Source of the DNA: Helicoverpa zea
Taxonomy: Eukaryota > Arthropoda > Insecta > Lepidoptera > Noctuidae
Assembly (NCBI RefSeq): GCF_022581195.2
Contig: NC_061475.1
Coordinates: forward strand, 3,100,001 to 3,164,000
DNA: 64,000 nt
Reading direction: 5' to 3'
Below the pieces are notes generated by a model, which worked only from the letters and a program-made list of their open reading frames with translations, was not told where the DNA came from and did no database searches. Below are positions 11,411 through 23,935 of the stretch, piece by piece (position 1 is the stretch's first letter; each line of letters starts with the position of its first letter). The position numbers were made by a program, and so were the translations under genes.

Positions 11411-11820
11411 GCTCTTCACACTGCCCCGCATCACGCTGCATCTTGCGTGTCGACGCACCTACGCGCGTTCCTGCGGGAGTGCAGATCTGCATCATCGTGC
11501 GGGTTTTTCCACGCACTCACGCGCGTAGGTACGTTTTGTAAATTCACGCACAGGCGAGTTTCCATTTTCAAATAACGTCACGCCCCATTCTAAATCACGC
11601 GCGGCATTGCGGATTCAGTGTGTCATACCTTGCGTCTCGCCCCGCACCTACGCGCGGGGGTGCGTGTTTCTCCGCATGTATGTGCGTGATCCGCATGAAC
11701 GCGCGTGGATGCATTTTCAGTGTGTTGGACTATGCGTGTTTTCCATACCAAACGGAGATATTCCATACAACGAAAAAAAACGCATCCACGCACTACGCTG
11801 CATCATGCGGGAAGTTGTGA
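11411..11820. mobile_element. GC-rich foldback element
   Basis: Many GCATC, CGCAC and ACGCGCG units lie in an AT-rich setting. The ends are imperfect inverted repeats: CACACTGCCCCGCATCACGC on the left and the complement of CACAACTTCCCGCATGATGC on the right. Short ORFs here follow the GC repeats and are not considered genes. Confidence 0.5.
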
Positions 11821-12009
11821 TAATCGCCTTACCGTAATGATTTCTCGGCTAACTAACGCAAATATCGTGCAACGCTATTTAATGCATAAATTATAACAAG
11901 GCTTAATTGCTTTGTTTCGCTATTTCGCAGCTTTATTCAAGCTAACTTGCTCTATTTAAAGGCACACTAATTGGATAAAAAAAGTGGTAAGGTAAAAAGG
12001 TGCCAATTT

Positions 12010-12245
12010 ATTTAAATCTATTTATAATTATACTAATATAATAAAGTGGAAATATTTCTTTGTTTGTTATTGTCTTTGTTTGTTATTGTCTTTGTTTGTT
12101 ATTTGTACCCTTAATACTCCGAAAGTACTAAACCGATTTGGAAAATTATTTCACTGTTGGAAAGCTACACTCTTCCCGAGTAACATCGGCTATATTTTAT
12201 CCCGATACCGACAGCAATCGGTAGTCCCTACGGGATGTGGGGAAA
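12010..12245 (+). repeat. Common moth interspersed repeat (CTAATATAATAAA head)
   Basis: It starts with 'tatactaatataataaag', then three tandem copies of TTTGTTATTGTCTTTG-like units, then 'actaaaccgatttggaaaatt' and 'cggtagtccctacgggatg'. Weaker relatives lie at 21005-21200, 27653-27810, 55670-55830, 57425-57560 and 57880-58040. Confidence 0.55.
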
Positions 12246-12253
12246 CCGAGAGA

Positions 12254-12420
12254 AAAGCCAAAGCCAAAGTCAAATCATTTATTTCATTTAGGCCTTTACA
12301 AGCACTTATGAATGTCAAAAATTATAAACAAGGTTGATTCTAGTTGCCCATTCCAAAAGTAGTTTCTATGGAGAAAAACGGTCAAGAAACTCCATGGTTT
12401 TGCTTTAAAAATATTAGGTA
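12254..12420 (-). repeat. Retroelement 3' end with (AAAGTC)n-type tail
   Basis: AAGCCAAAGTCAAATCATTT followed by ATTTCATTTAGGCCTTTAC and a 3' body. The same sequence recurs at 50480-50640 and 51309-51425, and reversed at about 60390-60440. On the minus strand it ends in tandem GACTTTG units, like the microsatellite tail of a CR1-type LINE. Confidence 0.55.
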
Positions 12421-12956
12421 CCTATTATAGAAAAATGAAAAAGGTCTAGTCTATCATATAGTACGTTTATTTCACATTGAAAAATAGTATTTTTTCTATA
12501 AAATCAACACTGGTAATTTTTAGAGAATCTGCAACCTCTAAAATCGTTGCCAGTATTAATATAATCATAATTTAATTGACAATAAATTGCAAATTGCAAT
12601 TATTTGATCCAACTTTATGACAATAGGCTCGCCCAATTAACACGTGGAACGAAAATTGCCGAAACGAGGGTGCGCTACTTATAAAAAAATCGGCTAATAT
12701 CCCTTGGGGATGAACAGGCGTGGTTTACCGTCACAAAAACTTTGGACAGCATCAAGAAAATTGGACATAAAGGGGATTAAACGTAATTAGATAGATTAGA
12801 AACCCTGCATTGTTTTTTTTGACCACAAATGAGATAGAATCGAAAAGTCAGCGTGAAAGTCCCGAGTATTCCGGCTTCCCGAGTCTCTAATTAAAAAGTC
12901 AGATTCGAAAATCGATAACGTCATTGTCAAAAGTAACGTTAATTTGACGATTTACT

Positions 12957-13475
12957 GCGAATTTCTATAACCTATCCATCCTTTGTTGAGCATGAGGTTG
13001 ATATTTGACATAATTTATATTGAGCTGATGTCAAAATTAAATGTCTAATTGCAAGCAATGGATGGATAGGTGAAAAAATTGGTGGTGGCCTTAGTGGACA
13101 AAGAACCAACCTCTCGAGTATGAGGGCGGGTTCGATTCCAGGTCAGGCAAGTACCAATGCAACTTTTATAAGTTTGTATGTACTTTCTAAGTATATCTTA
13201 GACACCAATGACTGTGTTTCGGATGGCACGTTAAACTGTAGGTCCCGGCTGACATTGAACATCCTTGGCAGTTGTTACGGGTAGTCAGAAGCCAGTAAGT
13301 CTGACACCACCAAGGGGTATCGGGTTGCCCGGGTAACTGGGTTGAGGAGGTCAGATAGGCAGTCGCTTCTTGTAAAGCACTGGTACTCAGCTGAATCCGG
13401 TTAGACTAGAAGCCGACCCCAACGCAGTTGGGAAAAGGCTCGGAGGATGGGGATAGGTTATAGAAATCAACCGTA
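12957..13475. mobile_element. MITE with ATTTCTATAACCTATCC TIRs, interrupted by a SINE
   Basis: The left arm ATTTCTATAACCTATCCATC is matched by GGATGGATAGGT plus TATAGAAAT on the right; the right arm is split by the SINE at 13072-13450. A related MITE without the SINE is at 25463-25605. Confidence 0.65.
13072..13450 (+). repeat. Noctuid tRNA-derived SINE, near full length
   Basis: It has a tRNA-like head (GGTGGCCTTAGTGGACAAAG, box B GGTTCGATTCCAGG), body (TGTTTCGGATGGCACG, GGTCCCGGCTG) and 3' end (CCCCAACGCAGTTGGG, GGAGGATGGGG). The flanking repeat GGATAGGT (13064-13071 and 13451-13458) is the target duplication. Confidence 0.85.
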
Positions 13476-14410
13476 AATAACATCTAATTAGTTTTATGGT
13501 ATACCTAATGGTTATTATCGTTATTTTGATAACGGTACTAGGCTGAATACTCAGTTTTGTTTATGAATGTGTAATAAAGTTAGGTATCATAAACAAAATA
13601 AATACATTATTTATTCAGCTGAATATTACCACAGCTGGGATTTAGTGTCTTCATTGCCTGAGAATGAGTACTAATGAATACTAAATAGCCTGGATTATCC
13701 TCTTAATATTATGAAATATGATATTAACTCTGTCTGTCAGTCCAGCACTCTCGTCGGAGTATTGACCCGATTAAAATGAAAGGCACACAAATAATCTAGA
13801 GCCTGAGCCTGGTGCAGGAAGTAGTTCTCTTGGGACGCGGGTGGAGCCTCAAGGAACTACTTTTTAAAATTAACAGATGATAAAAAGAAAACTCAAAACT
13901 GTTATCATAATACCGTCATGAGTGTACCACCTGTGTATAATCTGTCCACGATTAGACTAAGTATTTCAGGATGGTAAACAATCAAATACCGGGTAACTAA
14001 GAAGCTAAAAAACGCTTTAAAAGCCTTAATTAGTAGCAATTACAAAAAGAAGATCCAATTTTTTTTTTTTAGTTTTTAATTACATAGGGTAACGTTCTTA
14101 TTGGAGCAAAAGTCTGCAGTCTGCAGTTGTTTCCTCGATACGGAAGAACAAAGTGCAAGAACAAAGCGATGGTACTAATCATATTATCTTCGTGTTCAAA
14201 CAGCTACACAATTATATACCTGCTACTTCTATTCCTCGGGAAAAAAATACGTTTTTAGAAAAGCAAAAATAAATTATATCTTGGAAAGAAGTCTTCCAAA
14301 CTCACAAAGGTGCTCCATTTGGTGGTGGCAGGTGGTCATTTGAACATCTTTGATCGTTACGTGTAGAAAGATGCTAGAAAGTTGACAACCAGTCTTACCA
14401 ACGATACCCC

Positions 14411-14608
14411 AGCGGGGCCCAATAGGGCCAAGGTCTACCGGGGCTGCGGGATTGTTCGAAAGAGTTACCGCGGCCCTGGTTAAATAAAAGGCCTACGACG
14501 GAACACGACGGTTTTTAGTCAGTAAGAGTCTGACACTCCCTCAACCGCTGCTAACCCACAGCGGGAGGGGTCATTTGGTGTTTTTTTGACGTTCGTTAAA
14601 AAAAAGTC
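14411..14608 (+). repeat. R1-clade LINE 3' end, 5'-truncated
   Basis: Matches the 3' end of the LINE in the 10.4-kb unit (compare 5508-5671): TGCGGGATTGTTCGAAAGAG, CGACGGAACACGACGG, CAGTAAGAGTCTGACACTCC, then GACGTTCGTTAAAAAAAA. It shows where this LINE family normally ends, and no helicase follows it here. Confidence 0.8.
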
Positions 14609-14609
14609 T

Positions 14610-16120
14610 TAGCAACGATTATCGGAATCAGTCAATCTATGTAAAACACTCAGCTACAGCTGTTGTTAGATCATGGTCATGATACCTACCTAAGGTATGT
14701 ATTACTAATTTTATTCATATGAAAACTTACATTAATAAATATAAAAAGTTACTATTAAACCCGCTTAATTGCACTCGTGTGTAAAAATACTCCTTCTACA
14801 CAACATCACACCAACATAATTTCTGAGAATGAAACGCAATTTCGCGTGACACAATTAAAAAGAAAAAACTTCCATTTTTCTAGACCGAATTAACATAATA
14901 ACCACTTTTGCAAATAAATAACGAACTCGCAATTAACTGAGGCCAGTTATTTTTAACTGAGAAAAAACTTTCGAGTTCACTCAACTTTTTCTTTGCAAAG
15001 ACTATTTAAGTTGACGAGTACAAGTACTGAGTTTGTTGTCAAATTACTTTTTGCTTCGCTTAATTAACTTTGAGCTTTGGTACTTGAATAAAGTTCCTAG
15101 GTATACAGGTTTATCTCTAGGGTCGACTTACTAAGTTACAGAACCTACTGCAAAAAGGTATCTATACGATAAAAGTTTAAGAATAAAATATTAAGATTAA
15201 GGTACAGATCAATTTTGGACTAATGAAACCCACTGGAAAACATTTTTATTTAAGAAGGACCTTTTAGCCTACTAAAATCAACTTTGTCATTTTTCTTTGT
15301 ACCTACAATGTACATTCACACATATGTAATTTTCACAGACACGGTTCAAGATATTGAAATAATTGTGTTTTTGTTATGCATGTTACATACGACACAGTGT
15401 CGATTTCAGGATTTTTTGATGCAAAAGACAAAAAATGCTATTAATTTCAATGGACACGCCTTGCTATCATAAAACAACCTCAGTAAAGTACAGTGTTGAG
15501 GCCCAAACCTTAGAACTACTCGCATACAACTAACTACTAATAAAACCAATACAATTCCATATATTAATCTAAATAACAGTCGACTTTTCCTTTCAGGAAA
15601 TCTTCCTTAGATTCGTTGGTAGAATTTGGCACGGCGCCCACTCTAGATAAGCCTCCCCTGCCATTGCTAAATGTCGGCTGAGAACGGCTCGGAAATAAAA
15701 CCTGTGAGACTGTGAGAAACTGAAAAAGTTTGGAAGCATTTTTTTGGAGGATTTAGCACTGTTTTATCAGAACTCTGGACTTATAGATATTGTTTTGAGT
15801 ACCATTATAATATTGGTGAATAATGTTTTTTTTAATTGAATGGGTTTAATTATTATATTCACATAATATTTACATTAATTGATAAAAATAAAATAAACTT
15901 ATATATATACAACTTAAAACTAATACAGTGCATCAAAAAATTGCTCCTCATCGCTGTCACTGGTACAGAGCAAGTAATTAATTCACCTAATGTATTTTAG
16001 ATGTAATTAATAGTACCTTGCCGCTGTACATAAACGTGTCTGTGTATTCTTTGTGAATTTTATATTACGTGTAGAATACAGAATAATAAAATGGTAAACT
16101 TCATCCGGCTCACCTATTTC
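14610..16120. other. Gene-poor AT-rich stretch
   Basis: I see no convincing coding sequence or repeat boundary. Confidence 0.4.
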
Positions 16121-16129
16121 AGCAAACTA

Positions 16130-16429
16130 TCATATCGGATTGCTGGTCCCATCGGGGTATAGAGAGTGCACCTGTGTCTGCGGGTCGGTACTACATTTGT
16201 GATTTTTGAGAAGAGTCATCCTAAATGGTCTGTGGTATTTCTGACCGACAAGCAACTCTGCCTCATTTATTTTATGTTTTGATTGTAAGTGCAGGTAAAT
16301 AACTCCGAATTTAGCCAGATCTTTATTGAGTTGTTTCATATGGGATGTATCAGGTTCACTGACACTTAATCCCCTACATTCGTAGGTATCACTAGCGTGG
16401 TCGCTGTTAACAATGCAGTTGTATGTCAT
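16130..16429 (-). CDS. 99-codon ORF, unrecognised, possibly chance
   Basis: An open frame from ATG to stop with no obvious repeat similarity and a mixed amino-acid composition (for example KFGVIYLHLQSKHKINEAEL). There is no clear splice site, promoter or poly(A) signal around it. I do not recognise it; it could be a single exon or a chance ORF. Confidence 0.2.
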   Translation of the reverse strand: MTYNCIVNSDHASDTYECRGLSVSEPDTSHMKQLNKDLAKFGVIYLHLQSKHKINEAELLVGQKYHRPFRMTLLKNHKCSTDPQTQVHSLYPDGTSNPI

Positions 16430-16699
16430 CTTATTTGAGCAAGCGGAATTAGTTTAGTTTAATCTAGTTTATGGGAAGAAACGGTTAACTAACATCCATA
16501 GTGTCATTCACGTACCGCGGGAAGCACTCAGCATATCCCATAAGTAGCGGAGTAGCCTATTTTCTTACTCACAAAATCGATTCTGAAGTTTCTGAGTTTC
16601 TTAAGCACGTGCAAACAAAACAACTTTTCAAATTTATTATAGGATACTTGTCATCCTATTTCAAGTCACCAATTGACATAAACTCTGCATTATAAATTA

Positions 16700-17770
16700 T
16701 ACATTTTCCTATAATATTATCCTAGAATTTTCCCTTCAGCCTAACAAAAGTTTTCAATATAAAAAGGCAAAAACTTCTCAAGGAATTGAGTCCTCTTAAC
16801 ACGGCTGGAACGTTGAATTGTTTCTTTGTAAAAATAAACTTGGAAATTTTTCTACTGTAATGTTTGTAGAAATACTTTTAGTCTCATATTTTATTCCAAG
16901 TTATTTTTATTTCTTTCAGTTCTTTTCGTCGTTGTGTTAATTATTTCTTTCTGATTACGTAAGTACGAGTAGTCTTATTTTACATGAATATAGGCAATGG
17001 TCTTTTTGGTTAATCAGAGGTTTATTTTTCAGATTGTGTATTTGGTATTTTTCTTTCAGAGCTCAGCAAATCAGTTCCATGATTTAAATAATGCATTAGG
17101 TGATCACTGAATTGTGATAGAATGAATCCATCTCGGTTGTAATGTTTTATTCATTATGTTTAGGTTAGTATTTTTGAATTTCTATTTCATGTCTCATCCA
17201 TCACATAAAATGATTTACGGAATTCAATCTTAGTATATTTATAAATATCGGTACTTAAACGTGTTTTATGGATATAAAGGTACGATACCATTTTGTTGCA
17301 AAAAAAACATTTTAAAAATATATGTATATTGTTTGAATCCTCAGCTGTCATTCCATATAACAAATTATGATCTAATATTATCAACAAGCTTCATGAAAGA
17401 TTAACAAAACCCCCGCATGTAAATCAAATTGGAATTTATGATCTCTCTCAAAGCTACATATACATTATATATCAAAATTCTACATGTCAATAAGATACTC
17501 ACTTACGTTTCTATCAGCAGTACATAATATATTCATGTGAATTGATTGATTCATTAAATTCACAAGATAACTGAACTAACTAGGTACTCGACAAGTAAAT
17601 ATTTAAACAACCCTTCAATTCTATTTAGCTGCGTTTCGAATTACAGAAATTCCATTTTATAAATTAGTTTATTCATAGGTTTCTCTACAGTTTTAACATA
17701 GTAAAACAAAGTTAAAATAAGCGTGTTCTTCCTATTTAGGCCCAAGTTAACTGACGACATAAATATTATC
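16700..17770. other. Gene-poor AT-rich stretch
   Basis: Nothing supportable seen. Confidence 0.4.
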
Positions 17771-17773
17771 AGC

Positions 17774-17906
17774 CTTACTACAACATCTTAAACATCTGTT
17801 GAACACTTGTCTAAAAAAGTGTGGCTGCAAAACGGACCTTCCAACGTCATAATCTGTCATTTTTTAGACAAGTGTTCAACAGACGTTTAAAAGTTTTGTG
17901 GTATGA
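17774..17906. mobile_element. Small foldback MITE (TTACTACAA family)
   Basis: The left arm (CTTACTACAAC ... GTTGAACACTTGTCTAAAAA) is matched by the right arm (TTTTTAGACAAGTGTTCAAC ... TTTGTGGTATGA). A second diverged copy is at 54591-54735. Confidence 0.75.
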
Positions 17907-18039
17907 CTGCAGTTGTCCTATAACGACTGTTTACTACTTCAATTTTCAAAGTTAAGTTTTACGATAAATGAAAAGTTGTCACTGAAAATGTTCTTAAATA
18001 AGAAACATCAAGCATTGAAACCGACTCTTATAATATACC

Positions 18040-18190
18040 TGAAATGTTTTCCTAAGCCTAACAAATACTATGCTGAAAACCGCATCAGACAAAGGTGAGA
18101 TAATCGCAAAAAACAATGTAATTACATACATATATATATATATTCATACAAGTCAAACTGGAAACCTTCTTTTTTAAGTCTGTTAGAAAG
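18040..18190 (+). repeat. Interspersed repeat tail related to 186-320
   Basis: Contains TGAAAACCGCATCAGACAAA, a TATATATA run and TTTTTTAAGTCTGTTAGAAA, a diverged form of the segment at 186-320. Confidence 0.45.
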
Positions 18191-18199
18191 GTAGGAGTT

Positions 18200-19100
18200 A
18201 CAAGATTAAATTAGAAACATAAAATGACAACTTACACTAAGTAATCCAGTCGTTGAAAAACGCTCTCCAAACGCAATCGTGAACTGTCGCTTCTTTCTTT
18301 TATATCCATTAAAGGCGAGAGGAACGTAGAACGAAATAAAAAAATAATCGTTTCGAATGAAACAGTGGACTGAGGAAGTTTTATTGATAGGAAGCCGTCT
18401 GAATGTTAACAAGTTGACTTATAAATTGAATCTTTATGCAATTTAATCTTTTTTACAAGATTTTAGAGCTGTTTTGCGGTCAGAAATGCATAATACACAC
18501 GATTTTTTAAAGCAAAAGGCTGAATGGATTTTGATTGAAACTTAGCAGTAATATTCTCTTAGCATTTGGGTAAAAGTTCTTCTAACTTAGACAAGAAAAA
18601 ATCTTATACCTACCTATACACCGCAGGCAATACATAAAGTTACAACTAATGACTAAAACCAACAGATCATTCGAAAACCAAAAGTCACTAAGTTCAGATG
18701 TTACCACTGAAAAATAACTTTCCGAATTGTAGGTATTCCTCTCCCCAAAGGAAGAATTTGTTAGGATTTACTTTCAAATGACTGGAATACTTTAGTCTTT
18801 CGGATTACGCAATACCTACCGTTTCATCATTACATTTAAAATAAAGTCCTCCGGTGAGTTTGTCAGTCGGTCTTCACGATCCTAAACTCAAAAACTTCTA
18901 AAAATAGATAGGGATTCATTAAGTAAGTTTAGTGTCAGGATTTAGTACTTATTCTATGCTTAAACTTTTTTGGTCATACAGAGTTATTTACCTAAAAATA
19001 TAACTTTTTACAATGTAAAAAAACTAAGTTATCGTAAGTCGAAATTACTTCGAGATAGAAATTAAACTGACAGTTTTTATTTGCGACGTCACTCGAAGCT
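18200..19100. other. Gene-poor AT-rich stretch
   Basis: Nothing supportable seen. Confidence 0.4.
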
Positions 19101-19105
19101 ATTAA

Positions 19106-19536
19106 CGCGGTGTCCTGCGTGAGCGACGAACGCGACGCGACGCGACGCAACACGACGCGACGTAATGCGACGCGATGCTATACGCGACAGATGTCCTACG
19201 TGATTTTGGTCATTACTTCACAAATCATGGAGAAGTTGTGTTACAATTTTGCTTGAAAGTTCATATTTAAAGTACAGACAGCAACAATCTTCCAACTTGT
19301 TTGTACTAATAAACGATTTCTTTAATATTTATGTTTTTTTTGTCCCACAACAATCAACGCTTCTGCATAGTTCGCGGTGTCGCGTCTGGTCGCCCTCAAA
19401 ACAAGTACGCGTTACGTCGCGTCTCGCCGCAGACTGTCACATAGGCCGCATGTAGGGAATTCCTTTGAGTTGATCGCGTTCGTCGCGTTCGCAGCGTCGC
19501 GTCGCGTCGCGTTCGTCGCTCACGCAGGACACCGCG
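19106..19536. mobile_element. 431-bp foldback MITE with TAA target duplication
   Basis: The TIR CGCGGTGTCCTGCGTGAGCG on the left has its exact complement at the right end, and the arms continue into GCGACGCGACGC-type tandem units. TAA flanks both ends. The 3-bp duplication fits PIF/Harbinger. The centre is AT-rich with no transposase. Confidence 0.8.
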
Positions 19537-19539
19537 TAA

Positions 19540-20120
19540 GTGTCAAAACCTACCTAAATTCGAAGTTATCATAATATCTCTGTGTCAACTTTCAATCGGA
19601 TAACAAATTAAGGCTTTGATATCTAGCGATGTCATAATTATCACGTCATTTATAGGATTGAAGACAGGTTTTAATTAAAAGGCAATATTATTGAAATGAC
19701 TTCCAAACTTAGATAGTTGAACCAACAAGAGACGCTATTGTGTACTTATGAGTAAGTACTATTGGGTGTCAAATTTATTTTTGTGTTTGCATAACAATAT
19801 AATCATAAATGCATGCGTTGCAGATTTTAAGCATAAATATTTGTAATCACTGTGGATCCGGTAGTTAATATGATCTGAGCTTCCAACGGGTGTATTTTCA
19901 AGTAATTTGATTTCCACGGCGTGTCACACTTGAGAACAAACCAAGTGTGAGATCACGAACAAACAAATAAACATCTCTGATTCGCATTTCAAATATTGAC
20001 GGGTACAGAACTCCTTACAGATAATGAATTGAGCGTTAATCACCACGCTTGCTCAATGCGGGTTGGTGATTTCAGACTTATAGTGCAGGTTTCCTTGAGA
20101 CTTTTCCCTTCATCTTTTAA
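19540..20120. other. Gene-poor stretch
   Basis: Nothing supportable seen. Confidence 0.4.
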
Positions 20121-20124
20121 TCAG

Positions 20125-20254
20125 CCATGGTGTCTAAGAGGTACTTAGAAAGTACATACAAACTTAGAAAAGTTGATTTGGTACTTGCTTGAACTGGAAT
20201 CGAACAGACACTCATACTTGAGGGGTTGGTGCTTTACCCACTAGGCCACCACGA
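20125..20254 (-). repeat. SINE 5' part
   Basis: The minus strand reads GTCGTGGTGGCCTAGTGGGT, a decayed box B, and TTTCTAAGTTTGTATGTACT, that is the tRNA-like head and upper body of the noctuid SINE. Confidence 0.75.
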
Positions 20255-20324
20255 CGATTTTCAGCCCTTATTAGCATGAAATTAGGAGAGAGGTGTAAAT
20301 GTATGTAATTTAGATAGATTAGTG

Positions 20325-20400
20325 GACAAGGTAGACCAACGAGAAGATGGATGGATTGCATGCAAAAAGATTTGGAGGAAAAGGCAGGGTGATTGTTTGG
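20325..20400 (+). pseudogene. LINE reverse-transcriptase tail remnant
   Basis: GGACAAGGTAGACCAACGAG then AAGATGGATGGATTGCATGC resembles the Arg/Trp-rich C-terminal tail (GRPRRRWMD-like) of LINE ORFs. Short and decayed. Confidence 0.35.
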
Positions 20401-20409
20401 CGGTTAATA

Positions 20410-22020
20410 CATTAGAACTAGTTGTGGTCTATAGTGTCACCTATACCATTAAGTGATAAATTATTTACATTTTTTTATGCAACATTTAGTACCTACGTTA
20501 GACATTGTGCATAAAGGTACGTTTTTAAAGACTGCACTTCTGGACATAGTTGGCCTCAGATATTTCAGTCGCAGTATTTTTCCTAAAATAAAAAGGAAAA
20601 ACCCAATATGTTACATCAAAGAAGTGAAAACTCATTTGTAAATGCACAGCACTGTTCTAGTTTTCTCAAAGATTTTAAAGATATTTCTTTTGTACTAGAT
20701 TAAGTTTAAGTTCGTTTGGTCTAGAACGCGGTCTGAACTCACCCTTACAACTATCACAAAACAGGGTTTAAAAAGGAGGTATTATTCAAGAGCATAGTTT
20801 CCCACGCCCACGATACCGGCTCATACCTTCGTATCTGCCCACGCGGTCTTCCAGTTGGTTAGGGAATTGAATTGGCTTCTGTTGAAACTATGCTTTGTAA
20901 AGTGTGGGTAGAGGAGCTTCGTTGGATGCTTAGTTTTACAAAGAAGTACTAAGTATGAAAACTTTCCGTTGGTAATCCGTAATATCATGAAGTATTCTTA
21001 CTAAAGTTATAAATGACTGTCAGTCTGTCACGCTTTTACAACAAACTACTGAATCGATTTTTAAATCTGCAGTTTCTATACTGGGCTATCTATAATAGTC
21101 TATAATAGAGCTTGATAAAAAACATAGGTTACTTGTGATCTGAGTGCGAGCAGTAGGTAGTTCTTTCGAATATCGGATGGAAATTCAGGGAACAGCGAGT
21201 AATAAATACAATTATCATAATTAAGATAAATGACCAGGTTTGGCTTTCTGAAAACCTTTTGATAGGTTTATACACGATTTTTATCATGGACCTTGGGACA
21301 TCAATCTTATTGATTGGTAAATAAAATACTGTGAAAACATCACAGCTACAGTAAACTGTTCTCAGAAAACAAAAGTCTATGTAGTTTAAGTTATAAATGG
21401 TAGCCTTAGGCTGTACCTAGTCCAAGTTTACACTGTAGCGTTTCAAAGAAATAAAATTATAAACTAGGTAAGTAATAAATTTTAGACAATTTGTCGTCGT
21501 TACAGGCTGAAAGCATCCACTACTAGCTACACCACAAAGGCCTCTCCAAGCTGGAGGAATATGCCCATACTTAGTTCGATGGGCGCTAATTTAATATTCA
21601 AAAAGTATGTCCTGTAGAAAATAAACTAATATTTTAAAAAAGCAATAACAAAATCTGTAAGTTACATCGATCTAGAAGTTGGAAGACAACCACCTCCTTT
21701 CTAGGAAGCTGGTTAAAAAAATCAAGCCTTCAAATAACTTCGTTCCAGCGAAATCAATTTGTCACACTGTCCAACATTCTTAGAGTGACTCCCGTACAAA
21801 GACAACAATACACTAAAGAGCCAAATAATGGGAACACATGAATATTTTACTATTGTTGCTCAAGAGTGCAAATGTGTCGTTAAAACTTCACTTCAAGGAA
21901 TAGTTGACATACAAGAAATTTCTCCTGAGTGTAGATTGTATATTTGAATAAATTTGCTTTCTTATGATGTAGGGTTTTAGATATTATTTGAGTTTATAGT
22001 CAAATGTAGTACTTGCCGCC
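20410..22020. other. Gene-poor stretch with LINE crumbs
   Basis: A fragment at about 21500-21575 (AAGCATCCACTACTAGC, AAAGGCCTCTCCAAGCTGGA) looks like a remnant of a widespread LINE. Nothing else is supportable. Confidence 0.4.
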
Positions 22021-22024
22021 GTCT

Positions 22025-22206
22025 GTACCAGTGATTTACAAGATCAACTGCTTATCTGACCTCCCCAACCTAGTCGACCGGGCAACCCGATACCCTTTGG
22101 TAAGACTGGTTGTTAGACTTTCTGGCTTCTGACTACCCGAAACAACTGCCAAAGATGTTCAAGAGACAGCCAGGAGCTAGCAGTTTATCGTGCCTTCCGA
22201 AACACT
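22025..22206 (-). repeat. SINE 3' half, diverged
   Basis: The minus strand carries GTGTTTCGGAAGGCACG-like, CAAAGGGTATCGGGTTGCCC and TAAATCACTGGTAC motifs of the SINE body, with clear divergence. Confidence 0.7.
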
Positions 22207-22209
22207 TTA

Positions 22210-23316
22210 AAGAAATCGCCACCCATCCACGGACCAACCGTGCCAAGCGTTGCTTAACCTTAATATCCATATTCTCGATATGCGCGGCTTTATACAAATA
22301 TACGACTGACATTTATTTATACATATGTAAAACAATACCAAACAAGAAAATAAACGGCATGAAACACAATATGTAGTGTAACACTCGTCGCGAATAAAAC
22401 ACGCCATCGCATCGTTACTGCGTCAAATTAGTTGAAACACAGTGTATTAACTTATTACGAAAATGTACATGTTTTGCCACGGTCGCGGTGGACATTTTTC
22501 TTGGAAATATGTAAAAGCGTGTGGAGAAAAAATTGTTGTTTTAGTGTAACTTGTATTTAGAATTTGTTACAGAATTGTAGAGGAACCCTAAAGCTACGTA
22601 CAGGCCTATACCAATATTATATATTAAGCTCACGTGTTGGTTTGGACGCGCTAATCGCGGGAAGTGAATGTACAGAAATGTATGTAATGTAGCGGAATGT
22701 ACCGCATTCAAATATTCTTGCAGTGTTAGAATGCCCAATCAAAGAAGAAGATAATTATTTATGCTCATCAATAGGCTACTAAGTATTTCATCTACTCAAA
22801 GCGGGTGAAACCTGGATTAGACGTTCATACATATAGTCTCAACATAGTGTAAACTTTAGATTAGCAGAAGATATAATCTAAGGTTGTAATAAACAGCAAA
22901 ATGCTGACCTTATCCAATCAAAGCCAATACCTATACAATGACAATACATTCAATCAATGCACATTAACGATTAACAACAGAATTCACTGAATTCACGATT
23001 CTGCTACATTCGGCGAATCACTATATTATTAAAACCACAACAGATATACGAACGACGTACTATTGAACCGATTAATTATAATATGTAACCTACATACAGC
23101 GCCCTGATTGGCAAATGATCGCATCGTTAAATATACAAATATACGCACGTATGTATATTGTATATTGTCTAAAATGTTGGGGTTGGATACCGAAGCGATT
23201 AATTTGCATATTGGTAAAATAATTTAAGCTTCGAAATTGGTAGCATGTTTTAACAACTTCATTGGTGCCATGTTTGTATCTGTGGTCATGTTAATATAAA
23301 AATAAAACCGGCCAAG
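22210..23316. other. Gene-poor AT-rich stretch
   Basis: Nothing supportable seen. Confidence 0.4.
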
Positions 23317-23330
23317 TTTAGTTTTCAGGT

Positions 23331-23713
23331 GTCGTGGTGGCCTAGTGGGCAAAGAACCCCTCTCGAGCATGAGGGCGCGGGTTCGATCCCGGGTCAGGCA
23401 AGTACCAATGCAACTTTTCTAAGTTTGTATGTACTTTCTTAGTATATCTTAGACACCAATGACTGTGTTTCGGATGGCACGTTAAACTGTAGGTCGCGGC
23501 TGTCATTGAACATCCTTGGCAGTCGTTACGGGTATTCAGAAGCCAGTAAGTCTGACACTAGTCTAACCAAGGGGTATCGGGTTGCCCGGATAACTGGGTT
23601 GAGGAGGTCAGATAGGCAGTCGCTTCTTGTAAAGCACTGGTACTCAGCTGAATCCGGTTAGACTGGAAGCCGACCCCAACATAGTTGGAAAAAGGCTCGG
23701 AGGATGATGAAGA
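23331..23713 (+). repeat. Noctuid tRNA-derived SINE, full length
   Basis: The target duplication TTTAGTTTTCAGGT (23317-23330 and 23714-23727) brackets a complete SINE from the tRNA-like head (GTCGTGGTGGCCTAGTGGGC, box B GGTTCGATCCCGGG) to the GGAGGATGATGA end. Confidence 0.9.
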
Positions 23714-23887
23714 TTTAGTTTTCAGGTTGCTGATTTGGTGACTTATGAATCTTTTAAAATTAGGTTACGTTGGGAAAGTTGTTTGTAATTGGAAGTGTCA
23801 CAGACTCACATGTTCAAGTATCGGCCATTAATTATGTCACACCTTTAAAAAAATATTTTATTCTAATTTTCAGTACGTCTTATATGT

Positions 23888-23935
23888 AATTATAGGGTCC
23901 CATTGAATCCTTTAGGTACGGAACCCTAAAAATTA
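23888..23935 (+). repeat. 3' fragment of a common repeat (GGTACGGAACCCTAAAAA)
   Basis: ATAGGGTCCCATTGAATCC and GGTACGGAACCCTAAAAA are the known 3' end of the repeat family whose head is at 53407. Confidence 0.55.

Noticed and set aside
11607..11837. 76-codon ORF and overlaps
   Set aside because: Open frames caused by the GC-rich foldback repeat.
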